From: Tenacibaculum jejuense | Lineage (GTDB): Bacteria > Bacteroidota > Bacteroidia > Flavobacteriales > Flavobacteriaceae | Direction of reading: 5' to 3' | DNA: 64,000 bases | Assembly (NCBI RefSeq): GCF_900198195.1 | Contig: NZ_LT899436.1 | Location: 1,951,001-2,015,000, forward strand | Part shown: in pieces, positions 17,126 to 26,945 of the stretch | How positions within the stretch are numbered: position 1 is the first letter of the stretch | Layout of the letters: every line of letters begins with the position of its first letter | Notes under the pieces: generated by a model | Database searches by the model: none | Told to the model about the DNA's origin: nothing | The model's input: only the letters and a program-made list of their open reading frames with translations | Translations under genes and position numbers: made by a program

Positions 17126-19316
17126 CTACTAATTCTATTTTTTCTAAAGATGTCTTGGTGGTGAAAAGTCCGTAATTGATAAATGCATTTTTCTTTTCAA
17201 TTTTATCAATAGTTCCAACAGAGTTTCCGTCAATTAAACGTACTCTATCTCCAGTCTTATATACGTATTCTGATCTAGCTTTTGCTTCTTTTTGAGCTTC
17301 AACTTTCTTTTCTTTTCGAACTTCAATGACTTGTTTAAGTACTTCTTGTTCTACTTTTTTTATCGCTTCTTTTTGTTTTGTTTCAGAGGCTTTATCCTTA
17401 GCTTTTTGTTGTTTAGTTTGTTTTTTGGGTGGATTCTTTTTTGTGTGTTTTGTTTTCTCTGAAGCTACCCATTTAAAAAAGTTAGCAGATAATTCTTTCT
17501 TATTATTGGTTTGAAAGTATTTATTCAACAATTCATTCAGTTTTCTTCCTAAAGACAACATACGCTGATTGTTATCATACAACTCTTGAAAACCTTCTAA
17601 TTTCTCTTGAATACGTTGCTCTTTTTCCTGTAAACTTTCAATATGTTGCTGTCCTTTAGATTTTTGTTTTTCTAAGTTATCAGACGTTTTTTGAAGTCTA
17701 TTTCGTTCTTTCTGAAGTTTTGAAATGGTTTTATCTAAACGAACTTTTTCACTTTCTACACGCTTTTTAGCTCGGTTAATTAAACTGTAAGGAATTCCGT
17801 TTTTCTGAGCTACCTCAAACGTAAAAGAACTTCCAGCCTGACCCACAAAGAGTTTATACATTGGTTCTAAAGTACGCTCATTAAATTGCATATTAGCATT
17901 CGTAACATTTTCAAGTTCGTTAGCCAATACTTTCAAGTTAGCATAATGCGTAGTAATAATTCCAAAGGATTTTTTCTCGTAAAATTCCTCTAAGAAAATT
18001 TCTGCTAGTGCACCACCTAATTCAGGGTCAGATCCAGTTCCAAATTCATCTATTAAGAATAACGTATCGTCATTACATTTTCGTAGGAAATAGCGCATAT
18101 TTTTTAAACGATAACTGTAAGTACTTAATTGATTTTCTATAGATTGATTATCTCCAATATCAGTTAAAATAGTACCAAAAATACAAGTCTCACTTCGCTC
18201 ATGAACAGGAATTAACATTCCACTTTGTAGCATGGCCTGTAATAAACCTATGGTTTTTAATGTAATACTTTTACCACCAGCATTCGGACCAGAAATAACA
18301 ATAATTTGCTGTTTTGTATTCAGCTCGATAGTTTGAGAAATGGTTTCTACTCCTTGTTCTTTGTTTTTTCTCCATAAAACTGGGTGATAAGCGTCTCTTA
18401 AAAAGATTCTTTTATCAGTAGAAATTTTAGGTAATAATCCGTTAATTTCTCTAGCATATTTAGCTTTAGAGGCAATTACATCTAAGTGAATTAAAAAAGT
18501 TAAATATGCCTCTAATAAAGGTGTAAAAGGTCTTATTTCTTCAGCTAAAGCACGAAGAATTTTCACGATTTCTTGTTTTTCTTCGTACAGGAGATTTTGT
18601 AATTCTCTACTGTAAGATAATGTTGCTTGTGGAGCTATGTAAACAATATTTCCAGATTTAGAAGAGCCTAGTAAACTACCTTTAACCTTTCTTCTGTGCA
18701 TAGCAATAACAGCTAAAACACGTTGATTGTCAATAATAGTTTCTTTAATATCATCTAAATACCCATTGTTTATACTGCTGCTTAAAGCTTTAGAGAAACT
18801 TTCAGAAATCTTACCTCTAACATAATTTATATCTTTTCTTAACTGTTTTAGCGTAGAAGAAGCATTATTCATAATTTCACCATGAGGTAAAATAATTTTA
18901 TGAATAGCATCAGATACATAAGTTGTAAACTCAATATCTTCACTCAGTTGAAATAAATTAGGATAATATTCTTTGAATTTCTTTAAAAACTTTTTTTGTT
19001 CGTTTACAGTTTTAGCTACAGTAGCAATTTTTAAATAAGCTTCTGTTTCTAAATAACTATTTTCTATAGCTAAGCGTTTAATGAATTCTGAAATATTATC
19101 AAATCCATGATTTGGAATTCGATTTTCATTTTCAAAAGAGCTTAAATATTCATTAACCAATTGTAATTCAAAAAGTAACTCTTCTTGAGACTGAATTGGA
19201 GTTATTTTTAATACGTGTTCTTTTCCTAATGATGTAATACTAAATTCAGACACTTGTTGTAAAACAGTGTTGAATTCTAAATCTTGCAATGTTTTTTCTG
19301 AAATATTATGTTTCAA
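17106..19316 (-). CDS. mutS2: MutS2-type ATPase lacking the Smr domain
   Basis: MutS-family protein of the MutS2 branch, which acts on branched DNA or stalled ribosomes rather than in mismatch repair. The 736 residues hold the helical core, Walker A GPNAGGKS at 343-350, Walker B TLFLIDEFGTGSDPELGGAL and the STYSYRLKNM signature. A long Lys/Gln coiled-coil stretch (about 520-690) follows, then a small KOW-like end (VYKTGDRVRLIDGNSVGTID). The C-terminal Smr nuclease domain of Bacillus MutS2 is missing. The start is TTG at 19316: no ATG exists until about residue 151, and the protein begins in register with relatives (KHNISEKTLQDLEF). Divergent from ung. Confidence 0.88.
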   Translation of the reverse strand: MKHNISEKTLQDLEFNTVLQQVSEFSITSLGKEHVLKITPIQSQEELLFELQLVNEYLSSFENENRIPNHGFDNISEFIKRLAIENSYLETEAYLKIATVAKTVNEQKKFLKKFKEYYPNLFQLSEDIEFTTYVSDAIHKIILPHGEIMNNASSTLKQLRKDINYVRGKISESFSKALSSSINNGYLDDIKETIIDNQRVLAVIAMHRRKVKGSLLGSSKSGNIVYIAPQATLSYSRELQNLLYEEKQEIVKILRALAEEIRPFTPLLEAYLTFLIHLDVIASKAKYAREINGLLPKISTDKRIFLRDAYHPVLWRKNKEQGVETISQTIELNTKQQIIVISGPNAGGKSITLKTIGLLQAMLQSGMLIPVHERSETCIFGTILTDIGDNQSIENQLSTYSYRLKNMRYFLRKCNDDTLFLIDEFGTGSDPELGGALAEIFLEEFYEKKSFGIITTHYANLKVLANELENVTNANMQFNERTLEPMYKLFVGQAGSSFTFEVAQKNGIPYSLINRAKKRVESEKVRLDKTISKLQKERNRLQKTSDNLEKQKSKGQQHIESLQEKEQRIQEKLEGFQELYDNNQRMLSLGRKLNELLNKYFQTNNKKELSANFFKWVASEKTKHTKKNPPKKQTKQQKAKDKASETKQKEAIKKVEQEVLKQVIEVRKEKKVEAQKEAKARSEYVYKTGDRVRLIDGNSVGTIDKIEKKNAFINYGLFTTKTSLEKIELVEKAKKK

Positions 19317-19322
19317 ATTTCC

Positions 19323-19330
19323 TATTTTTG
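19323..19330 (+). promoter_or_regulatory. Candidate -7 box for ung
   Basis: TATTTTTG, a full TAnnTTTG match, 20 bp before the ung ATG. No well-spaced TTG is seen upstream. Confidence 0.45.
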
Positions 19331-19336
19331 GATAAA

Positions 19337-19344
19337 CAAAAATA
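19337..19344 (-). promoter_or_regulatory. Candidate -7 box for mutS2
   Basis: TATTTTTG on the minus strand, 20 bp before the mutS2 TTG start and only six bases from the ung box on the other strand. Confidence 0.45.
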
Positions 19345-19350
19345 ATAAGA

Positions 19351-20016
19351 ATGCAAGTAAATATTGCTGAAAGCTGGAAACATATTTTACTAGAGGAGTT
19401 TGAAAAACCATATTTTCATGAATTAGTAAACTTTGTAAAAAGTGAATATCAAAATCATACATGTTATCCTAAAGGTTCAGATATTTTTGCTGCATTTGAT
19501 TATTGTGCATTTGAGGATGTAAAAGTTGTAATTATTGGTCAAGATCCATATCATGGAGTAGGGCAGGCGAACGGATTATGTTTTTCTGTTCATGATGGAA
19601 TTACACATCCTCCTTCATTAATTAATATTTTTAAGGAAATAGAAACCGATTTAGGTATTTCGTATCCAAAATCTGGTGATTTATCACGATGGGCTAAGCA
19701 AGGAGTTTTATTATTAAATGCAACATTAACAGTTAGAGCACATGAAGCTGGAAGTCATCAGAAAAAAGGATGGGAACAGTTTACAGATGCTATTATTAGC
19801 AAAATTTCAGAAGAAAAATCTGATGTCGTTTTTTTACTTTGGGGTGGATACGCGAAGAAAAAAGGAGCTAAGATTGATAAAAAAAAGCATCATGTATTAA
19901 CTTCTGGTCATCCTTCGCCATTGAGTGCAAATCGTGGTTATTGGTTTGGAAACAAACATTTTTCACAAACTAATGATTTTTTAAAGCAAAAAGATTTAAC
20001 AACAATCAATTGGTAG
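19351..20016 (+). CDS. ung: Uracil-DNA glycosylase
   Basis: Removes uracil from DNA as the first step of base-excision repair. The 221 residues carry the catalytic water-activating motif GQDPYHG (aspartate at 65), the LLLNATLTVRAHEAGSH segment, and the HPSPLSANRGYWF leucine-loop region of family 1 enzymes. Length and motifs are normal. ATG start at 19351, divergent from mutS2 over a 34-bp gap, and convergent with the next gene. Confidence 0.97.
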   Translation: MQVNIAESWKHILLEEFEKPYFHELVNFVKSEYQNHTCYPKGSDIFAAFDYCAFEDVKVVIIGQDPYHGVGQANGLCFSVHDGITHPPSLINIFKEIETDLGISYPKSGDLSRWAKQGVLLLNATLTVRAHEAGSHQKKGWEQFTDAIISKISEEKSDVVFLLWGGYAKKKGAKIDKKKHHVLTSGHPSPLSANRGYWFGNKHFSQTNDFLKQKDLTTINW

Positions 20017-20022
20017 TTTTCT

Positions 20023-20934
20023 TTATTTTTTAGGAATTAAACATCCACAAGGAGGTTTTTTTCGTCTTACTACTTTAAGATGAATCTTCTTTGTCCCATT
20101 TTCTTTATAATATTGAGTTAGGTCGATAGTTTCTCTTTTTTTACCATCAACAACAAAAAAGATTTTATGATCTAAGAGAATATCATTCAAAATTGTTACT
20201 TTGAATTGTAAATGCTTCTTCTCTTTTTTAATGTAATTATAAGGTAAAAATAGTTTATTGATACTGTCTCTTTTGTTTAAAGCTCCAATACCCGAAGCAC
20301 CTTTGGCGTTTTTAATAATCTTTGTATTCTTCCAAGGAAAATCTACAGATTCTACTTTAAAAGGAATTAAATAGACCTTAAGTTTATCGAAGGATTCATC
20401 ATAGTGAACAGGAATATAATCAATGTAAGTCTCTTTAAGAATAGAATAATTAAGATAAACTAGTTGATTTGGTTTAACGCCATCAAAAGTAAAAGTATCA
20501 GGAGTAATTAAACCAATATCATATACATCGTCATTTGCGTTATTCTTTGATTTTTTAACAACAGGTGGAGAAGCTATATAATACTTCGACACATAAAAAT
20601 CTTTAAATTTTTTATTCTCTGTATTATTTTTTTGATGTCCAAAAGGGATTCCTGAAACTTCTTGGTTATTTGTATCCCAACTAAAACCATTAAGCCTTTT
20701 AACAGCGATAGTTCCATCACTATATCTAGGACTAACTATTTTTCCACTGTCAATTTTAATACTTGTATTACAACCATACAATGAAATTTGTTGTTTACTT
20801 TTATGAGGTAAAGTACTTTTAGAAATACTGAAGTTTAAGTATCCAGTATTTTTCACATTATAATTATTTTGAGACTGTCCGACAGTGTAAAATAGAAATA
20901 GTACAATACTAATACTCTTAATTATAAATTTCAT
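20023..20934 (-). CDS. Secreted protein of unknown function
   Basis: Unrecognised 303-residue protein with a signal peptide (FIIKSISIVLFLFYTVGQSQ). The rest is a mix of beta-strand-like segments (QLVYLNYSILKETYIDYIPV; HLQFKVTILNDILLDHKIFFVVDG) and many lysines, with no catalytic motif I can name. It ends with a compact Cys-rich tail, PPCGCLIPKK, and has another cysteine near the N-terminus (LYGCNTS). It stands alone between ung and a glycosyltransferase gene. It could be an adhesin-like or structural envelope protein, but nothing decides this. Confidence 0.7.
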   Translation of the reverse strand: MKFIIKSISIVLFLFYTVGQSQNNYNVKNTGYLNFSISKSTLPHKSKQQISLYGCNTSIKIDSGKIVSPRYSDGTIAVKRLNGFSWDTNNQEVSGIPFGHQKNNTENKKFKDFYVSKYYIASPPVVKKSKNNANDDVYDIGLITPDTFTFDGVKPNQLVYLNYSILKETYIDYIPVHYDESFDKLKVYLIPFKVESVDFPWKNTKIIKNAKGASGIGALNKRDSINKLFLPYNYIKKEKKHLQFKVTILNDILLDHKIFFVVDGKKRETIDLTQYYKENGTKKIHLKVVRRKKPPCGCLIPKK

Positions 20935-20956
20935 TTTAATAACGCTTTGATTATAT

Positions 20957-20964
20957 CAAACTTA
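20957..20964 (-). promoter_or_regulatory. Candidate -7 box for the unknown secreted protein
   Basis: TAAGTTTG on the minus strand, 23 bp before the ATG at 20934. The nearest TTTG upstream is too close for the usual spacing. Confidence 0.35.
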
Positions 20965-21048
20965 TCGTTTTAATCACAAAGGTTATTATTAAAAACTATG
21001 GGAGTGCCTTTTTTAGGTATGAGAAATGGTATTTAAGTTATAAAAAAA

Positions 21049-22068
21049 TTATTCTATTGCTATATGAGGTAAAATTGTTTGATTATAATAAGGAAGTGTA
21101 ATAGCATCTAAAATATCTTCTGTAACATCTGGATATTTAACTTCCACTATTGATTTTGATTTTAACCATTTTTCAATTTTTGGAAGTTGTTTTTTACTTA
21201 GTTTCTTAAGCACAGAGATTCCCATTTCTTTTAATGCAAGCGCATTGCATTGTTGCTCGTATTGATTTTTCATAGGAATAACCATTAACTTTTTCCTTAA
21301 ATACAAGGCTTCTGCTGGGGTTTCAAAACCAGCACCGCATAAAACACCACTAGAAGAAGCAATACTTTTTATAAACTCTTTTCCATCAATTGGTCTTATG
21401 ATAATATTATTGTGTAATTGAAATTGATTGGTGTGTTTTGAGAATATTTCCCATTTTGTAGTTTTAAATTTAGAAAGTAGTTTAATTAATTTCTTATCTC
21501 CATAAGCAGGAAGATATACAGTGTAATGTCCTTTATTGGTAATGCTTCTTAAACGAATTTCTTTTCTGATAATAGGTAAGAAGGTTGCTGAAGAGTAGGT
21601 TTTAAAATGAAAACCAAATCTGTTTTTAGCTGGAGCATAATATTTTAAGATAAAACGTTCTAGTTTAAAATTGCTACCGTATTTAGGAGCATTTTCATCT
21701 GCAACAGCATTTTGATGACTTAAAGAAATTATTGGGGTATTTCTCAATTTACAAGCCCAAGCAGAAACAGGTTCAAAATCGTTTATAACTAAATCATAAT
21801 CTTGAACTGGTAAAGATTTTACTTCTCTCCATAAATTACGAAATTTTGATTTTTTAAAAGTTTCCAGTAAATCAATTCCTCCCTTTTTTCCAAAAATGAA
21901 ACTCAAACCATACATTTTGTATTTAACTTCAAAAGGAAATTGTAATTCACACTGGTATCCACTAACTAATATATCTACTTCTGCTCTTTTTTGTAAATGA
22001 GGAACTATTTCTAAAGCTCTACTAGCATGACCATTTCCTGTACCTTGAATTGCGTATAAAATCTTCAT
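21049..22068 (-). CDS. Glycosyltransferase family protein (GT-B-like, MJ1255/VC2487 type)
   Basis: A 339-residue protein starting MKILYAIQGTGNGHASRALE, the glycine-rich N-terminal motif of the UDP-glycosyltransferase/MurG-like group (compare GGxGH). The C-terminal half has SSSGVLCGAGFETPAEALYL, the donor-binding loop of this family, followed by PMKNQYEQQCNALALKEMG. The sugar and acceptor are unknown. It starts two bases after a LpxH-like phosphoesterase gene on the same strand, so they form an operon. The pairing suggests work on a membrane lipid, but that is inference. Confidence 0.85.
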   Translation of the reverse strand: MKILYAIQGTGNGHASRALEIVPHLQKRAEVDILVSGYQCELQFPFEVKYKMYGLSFIFGKKGGIDLLETFKKSKFRNLWREVKSLPVQDYDLVINDFEPVSAWACKLRNTPIISLSHQNAVADENAPKYGSNFKLERFILKYYAPAKNRFGFHFKTYSSATFLPIIRKEIRLRSITNKGHYTVYLPAYGDKKLIKLLSKFKTTKWEIFSKHTNQFQLHNNIIIRPIDGKEFIKSIASSSGVLCGAGFETPAEALYLRKKLMVIPMKNQYEQQCNALALKEMGISVLKKLSKKQLPKIEKWLKSKSIVEVKYPDVTEDILDAITLPYYNQTILPHIAIE

Positions 22069-22070
22069 AA

Positions 22071-22949
22071 TTATTTTGAAAATTTTTGAATGTTAAACTC
22101 TTCTAATAATCCTTCAAAAAGCTGACTATTACTTTGTTCAGCTTGTATTAATTCTACATCAGATACTTCGATATTATTTGGTAATTTTTTAGCCAAATTA
22201 TCTTTTTCGTATTCGTATAATTTCCATTGTTTATTATTGTATTCTAATGCTGTTAGATTTTCAATCCAATCACCAGAATTTAAATACATTGTTTTTCCTT
22301 TATCATTTTCTATGCTACGCATTTCTGGTTGATGAATATGTCCGCACACTACGTAATCATATTGATTATCAATAGCAATTTCAGCAGCTGTAGTTTCAAA
22401 GTTATTGATGAATTTTACAGCGCTTTTTACACCGTTTTTTATTTTCTTGCTGAAAGACAATCTATTGTAGCCTAATGTTTCACTAATCCAGTTTACAGCA
22501 GTATTTAACATGATTAAGGAATCGTAACCAACGCTTCCAAGCTTAGCAAGCCATTTAGAATGTTGCATCGTAACATCAAAAACATCTCCATGAAAAAACC
22601 ATCCCTTTTTCCCATCAATATCTAAAACAACTTTATTTACAATTTCGAAACTACCTAATTGAAATCCTTTAAACTTACGAAGCATCTCATCATGGTTTCC
22701 TGTGATATAATAAACTTTTGTACCAGAAGTAATAAAACTCATCAGTTGACGAATAACTTTCATATGAGCTTTAGGAAAATACCTCTTTTTAAACTGCCAT
22801 ATATCTACAATATCTCCATTTAAGATTAATATTTTTGGATTTATTGTTTTTAAGTAATTATTCAGTTCCGTAGCTCTACATCCAAAAGTTCCTAAATGTA
22901 CATCTGATATCACAGCGATGTCTAGTTTACGACGTTTGCTTTTTTTCAT
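22071..22949 (-). CDS. UDP-2,3-diacylglucosamine diphosphatase-like metallophosphoesterase (LpxH family)
   Basis: A 292-residue calcineurin-fold phosphoesterase. All metal-binding motifs are present: SDVHLG near residue 15, NGDIVDIW, GNHDE, HGDVFD, and CGHIHQPE. This is the LpxH type rather than a protein phosphatase, so it may remove UMP from UDP-diacylglucosamine in lipid A synthesis. It is longer than E. coli LpxH (about 240) and has a basic N-terminus (KKSKRRKLD). Flavobacteria often have more than one such protein, so this copy may act on another lipid. First gene of an operon with a glycosyltransferase. Confidence 0.85.
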   Translation of the reverse strand: MKKSKRRKLDIAVISDVHLGTFGCRATELNNYLKTINPKILILNGDIVDIWQFKKRYFPKAHMKVIRQLMSFITSGTKVYYITGNHDEMLRKFKGFQLGSFEIVNKVVLDIDGKKGWFFHGDVFDVTMQHSKWLAKLGSVGYDSLIMLNTAVNWISETLGYNRLSFSKKIKNGVKSAVKFINNFETTAAEIAIDNQYDYVVCGHIHQPEMRSIENDKGKTMYLNSGDWIENLTALEYNNKQWKLYEYEKDNLAKKLPNNIEVSDVELIQAEQSNSQLFEGLLEEFNIQKFSK

Positions 22950-23111
22950 TTTAAGTTAGATAGTTTTTCTTCTTAATGGCTTAAGAGAAAGAGGTTAAAA
23001 TAATTTGTACTAAATTATAGTTTAAGTGCAGTGTAATCGTAAACCTTTAATTAATTGATTGTTAGTGAAAATTCAAATTAAAGTAAACATTGTAAATTTT
23101 GTGTAAATAAA

Positions 23112-23139
23112 AAAGCACCGAAGTTTCCTTCAGTGCTTT
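23112..23139 (-). terminator. Intrinsic terminator of secA
   Basis: Stem AAAGCACTGAAG / CTTCGGTGCTTT on the minus strand (one mismatch), four-base loop, followed by a T run; about 20 bp beyond the secA stop codon. Confidence 0.85.
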
Positions 23140-23160
23140 CTTTTAAAAAAAGTATGTTTT

Positions 23161-26100
23161 TTATTTATTGTATAAAACCCATGTTCCTTGTTCTAATAAA
23201 GGAATTGCTTGTTTATACTTAACTTCTTTTTCTTCACCCGACATTACGTTTTTAATAGTAACTCTTTCGTTTCTACCTATTTTTGGTTGCTCACGAACTA
23301 CTGTTTCTACAGCTTGTTGTTCTTGAGTTTGTTGTTGACGAGCATTACTGATAGCTTGTTGAGTAGAGTTTTGAACTTCGTCTTTACGTAAGTCTAATTG
23401 CTCTCTTTTTTGCTCTTGCGCTTCAGAAATTTGAGATTCATCTTCTTGCGGAAGTTTCCCTTTAAATAAGAATGATAATACTTCCTTGTTTACTTTATCG
23501 ATTGTTTTTTGGAATAATTCGAAAGCTTCGAACTTGTATACTAATAACGGATCTTTTTGCTCATATGTTGCATTTTGCACAGTTTGCTTTAATTCATCCA
23601 TTTTACGTAAATGATCTTTCCAGTTTTCGTCAATTATTGCTAAAGTGATATTCTTTTCAAAATCGTTTACTAATGATTTACCTTTAGATTCGTATGCTTC
23701 TTTTAAGTTGGTAACTACACGTAACGTTTTAGTTCCATCAGTAAAAGGAACTACGATTCTTTCGTAACGATCTCCTTCATTTTCAAAAACTCCTTTGATT
23801 ACTGGATACACTTGAGAAGCATTTCTATCTGCATCTGCTTTATAGTTTTCAGTAACTAATTTGTATAATTGATCAATTAATTCTTGTTCTGGTTTAGCAT
23901 TGAATTCATCTTCAGTAAAAGGAGAAGTCATAGACGAGAAACGAATCAGTTCAAATTCGAAATTTTGAAAGTCTTTCGTTAATTTATTCTGACGAACAAC
24001 AGCATCACAAGTATCATAAATCATGTTTGCGATATCGATCTGTAAACGCTTTCCATCTAAAGCATGACGACGACGTTTGTAAACGAATTCACGTTGAGCA
24101 TTCATTACATCATCATATTCTAATAAACGTTTACGAATACCAAAGTTATTTTCTTCTACTTTCTTCTGCGCTCTTTCGATAGATCTAGTTACCATTCTAT
24201 CTTGAATAACTTCACCTTCTTTTAATCCTAATCTATCCATAACCTTAGCGATACGGTCAGAACCAAATAAACGCATTAAGTTATCATCCAAAGCAACAAA
24301 GAATTGCGAAGAACCAACGTCTCCTTGACGACCAGCACGACCACGTAACTGACGATCTACACGACGTGAATCATGACGTTCTGTACCAATAATAGCTAAA
24401 CCACCAGCAGCTTTAACTTCATCAGAAAGTTTAATATCGGTACCACGACCAGCCATATTTGTTGCTATCGTTACTTGTCCAGGTTTACCAGCCTCAGCTA
24501 CAATATCAGCTTCTTTTTTGTGTAATTTTGCATTTAAGATGTTGTGAGGTATTTTACGCATTTTAAGCATTCTACCTAACAATTCAGAAATTTCTACAGA
24601 AGTTGTACCCACTAACACCGGTCTGTTTTCACCAACTAATTTTACAATTTCTTCAATTACAGCATTATATTTTTCACGAGTAGTTTTATATAATAAATCT
24701 TCTTTATCGTCACGTGCAATTGGTTTATTTGTTGGAATTTCTACAACGTCTAGTTTATAAATTTCCCAGAATTCACCTGCTTCTGTAACAGCAGTACCTG
24801 TCATTCCAGATAATTTACGGTACATTCTGAAGTAGTTCTGTAAAGTAACTGTAGCAAACGTTTGTGTAGCATCTTCAATTTTTACACTTTCTTTAGCTTC
24901 AATTGCTTGGTGTAAACCATCTGAGTAACGACGACCGTCCATAATACGACCTGTTTGCTCATCTACAATCATTACTTTATTATCTACTACAACATATTCA
25001 ACGTCTTTTTCAAATAAAGTATAAGCTTTTAAAAGTTGATTCATGGTGTGAATGCGTTCACTCTTCACACTAAAATCTCTATATAATTCTTCTTTTAATT
25101 CAGCTTTTTGTTCTGGAGTACCTTCGTTACCATCAATTTCAGCTATTTTGATACTGATGTCTGGTAAAACGAAAAATGTATCATTTTGTGTTCTTTCTGA
25201 AAGATGACCAACTCCTTTATCAGTTAAGTTAATCTGGTTATTTTTTTCTTCAATAGTAAACCATAATTCAGCATCTACTTCAGGCATTAACTTATTATTA
25301 TCCTGCATGTAGAAGTTTTCAGTTTTTTGAAGAATTTGTCTAATTCCTTCTTGAGATAAAAATTTGATTAAAGCTTTATTTTTAGGTAAACCTCTGTAAA
25401 CTCTCAAAAGTAAAAATCCACCTTCTTTAGTATCACCTTCTTTAAGTAATTTTTTTGCTTCAGATAAAACACCTACTAAATATTTACTTTGTAAAGAAAC
25501 TAAATCAGCAACTAAAGGTTTTAATTCATTGAATTCGTGAATATCTCCTTGAGGAATTGGACCAGAAATGATTAACGGAGTTCTAGCATCATCGATTAAA
25601 ACAGAATCTACCTCATCAATAATAGCATAGTTAGGTGCACGTTGTACTAAATCTTCTTTAGATGAAGCCATGTTATCACGTAAATAGTCGAAACCAAACT
25701 CATTGTTTGTTCCGTAGGTGATATCAGCGTTGTAAGCTTTTCTTCTTTCTTCTGAATTTGGTTGATGGAAATCAATACAATCTGTAGATAAACCATGGAA
25801 TTCGAAGATAGGAGCCATCCAAGCGCGGTCACGTTTTGCTAAATAATCATTAACAGTTACTACGTGAACTCCTTTTCCTGTAAGTGCGTTTAGGTATACT
25901 GGTAACGTAGAAACTAAAGTTTTTCCTTCACCGGTCATCATTTCAGCAATTTTTCCATTATGTAATACAGAACCACCAATTAGCTGTACATCATAATGAA
26001 TCATATCCCAAGTTACTTCTTTACCAGAAGCATCCCAAGTATTTGCCCAAAGCGCTTTATCTCCATCTAATTCAATATGTTCTCTTGTAGCAGAAAGCTC

Positions 26101-26511
26101 TCTATCGAAAGGAGTAGCATTAACCTCAATATTTTCATTTGTAGCAAAACGTCTAGCCGTTTCTTTAACAACAGCAAAAGCTTCAGACATAATATCTTTT
26201 AAAACTTGTTCAGAAGCTTCGTAAGCTTCATCTTTAAGTTTATCAATTTGAGTATATATGTCTTCTTGTCTGTCTATATCTGCAGATTTAACTTCTTCTT
26301 CTAATTGAGATATTTGATCTTCAAAAGATTGAGTTGCAGCAGTTATTTTAGATTTAAATTCTACAGTTTTAGCTCTTAATTCATCGTGACTTAATTTAGC
26401 TAAATCATCATTAAAAGCCTTTATATTATCTATAATAGGCTGTAGTTTCTTTAAATCTTTCTGTTGTTTGTCTCCAACAAATATTTTTATAATTGAGTTT
26501 AAAATGCTCAT
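23161..26511 (-). CDS. secA: Preprotein translocase ATPase SecA
   Basis: Motor that drives secretory proteins through SecYEG. At 1116 residues it is longer than the usual 840-900. It has Walker A GEGKT at 194-198, [11 protein letters not shown], the DEAD-like [12 protein letters not shown] near 300, [12 protein letters not shown], and [12 protein letters not shown]. An extra segment of about 100 residues (from about 335, [20 protein letters not shown] onward) interrupts the first nucleotide-binding domain, as is usual for Bacteroidota. The C-terminus is Gln-rich and ends with [17 protein letters not shown], without the CxC...CH zinc motif used to bind SecB. ATG start at 26511. Single gene closed by a terminator. 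Confidence 0.97.
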   Translation of the reverse strand: MSILNSIIKIFVGDKQQKDLKKLQPIIDNIKAFNDDLAKLSHDELRAKTVEFKSKITAATQSFEDQISQLEEEVKSADIDRQEDIYTQIDKLKDEAYEASEQVLKDIMSEAFAVVKETARRFATNENIEVNATPFDRELSATREHIELDGDKALWANTWDASGKEVTWDMIHYDVQLIGGSVLHNGKIAEMMTGEGKTLVSTLPVYLNALTGKGVHVVTVNDYLAKRDRAWMAPIFEFHGLSTDCIDFHQPNSEERRKAYNADITYGTNNEFGFDYLRDNMASSKEDLVQRAPNYAIIDEVDSVLIDDARTPLIISGPIPQGDIHEFNELKPLVADLVSLQSKYLVGVLSEAKKLLKEGDTKEGGFLLLRVYRGLPKNKALIKFLSQEGIRQILQKTENFYMQDNNKLMPEVDAELWFTIEEKNNQINLTDKGVGHLSERTQNDTFFVLPDISIKIAEIDGNEGTPEQKAELKEELYRDFSVKSERIHTMNQLLKAYTLFEKDVEYVVVDNKVMIVDEQTGRIMDGRRYSDGLHQAIEAKESVKIEDATQTFATVTLQNYFRMYRKLSGMTGTAVTEAGEFWEIYKLDVVEIPTNKPIARDDKEDLLYKTTREKYNAVIEEIVKLVGENRPVLVGTTSVEISELLGRMLKMRKIPHNILNAKLHKKEADIVAEAGKPGQVTIATNMAGRGTDIKLSDEVKAAGGLAIIGTERHDSRRVDRQLRGRAGRQGDVGSSQFFVALDDNLMRLFGSDRIAKVMDRLGLKEGEVIQDRMVTRSIERAQKKVEENNFGIRKRLLEYDDVMNAQREFVYKRRRHALDGKRLQIDIANMIYDTCDAVVRQNKLTKDFQNFEFELIRFSSMTSPFTEDEFNAKPEQELIDQLYKLVTENYKADADRNASQVYPVIKGVFENEGDRYERIVVPFTDGTKTLRVVTNLKEAYESKGKSLVNDFEKNITLAIIDENWKDHLRKMDELKQTVQNATYEQKDPLLVYKFEAFELFQKTIDKVNKEVLSFLFKGKLPQEDESQISEAQEQKREQLDLRKDEVQNSTQQAISNARQQQTQEQQAVETVVREQPKIGRNERVTIKNVMSGEEKEVKYKQAIPLLEQGTWVLYNK

Positions 26512-26581
26512 TCTATGTGGTTTTAAAAAGAAGAATTACTTCTTATTTATGTCGTTGATTATGAATTGCTTAAAAATAAGC

Positions 26582-26608
26582 AAAAAAAAAGCCTCGTATG
26601 AGACTTTT
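26582..26608 (-). terminator. Intrinsic terminator of the DUF2795 gene
   Basis: Minus-strand stem AAAAGTCTC / GAGGCTTTT with a four-base loop and a nine-T tail, about 20 bp after the DUF2795 stop codon. Confidence 0.85.
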
Positions 26609-26625
26609 AAGTTTTATTGTTTTCG

Positions 26626-26847
26626 TTAATATTCATCTTCATTCCAAAGATAATCTTCTTCGGTTGGGTAATCTGGCCATATCTCTATAATAGAGTCGTA
26701 GACTTCTCCTTCATCTTCAATATCTTGTAAGTTTTCTACCACTTCTAGAGGAGCACCAGTACGAATTGCATAATCAATTAATTCGTCTTTAGTGGCAGGC
26801 CATGGTGCATCTGCTAAATAAGATGCTAATTCAAGTGTCCAATACAT
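26626..26847 (-). CDS. DUF2795 domain protein
   Basis: A 73-residue acidic protein of the DUF2795 family, recognisable by MYWTLELASYLADAPWPATKDELIDYA and the tail rich in Asp, Glu and Trp/Tyr. The fold is a small helical domain of unknown function with no signal peptide or membrane segment. It has its own promoter (26873-26902) and terminator (26582-26608), so it is a one-gene transcript. ATG start at 26847. Confidence 0.88.
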   Translation of the reverse strand: MYWTLELASYLADAPWPATKDELIDYAIRTGAPLEVVENLQDIEDEGEVYDSIIEIWPDYPTEEDYLWNEDEY

Positions 26848-26872
26848 TTCTAAATCTGTTTTTAGTTTTCTG

Positions 26873-26902
26873 CAAAAATAAAATTTAAACTGAAAAAGTC
26901 AA
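26873..26902 (-). promoter_or_regulatory. Promoter of the DUF2795 gene
   Basis: On the minus strand TTG (26900-26902), 19 bases, then TATTTTTG (26873-26880): both elements of the Bacteroidota housekeeping promoter at standard spacing. It predicts a transcript start about 20 bases before the ATG. Confidence 0.7.
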
Positions 26903-26945
26903 GTTTTTTCTTAAAAATCTGAATTCAATAAATAAAGAACTTTTT

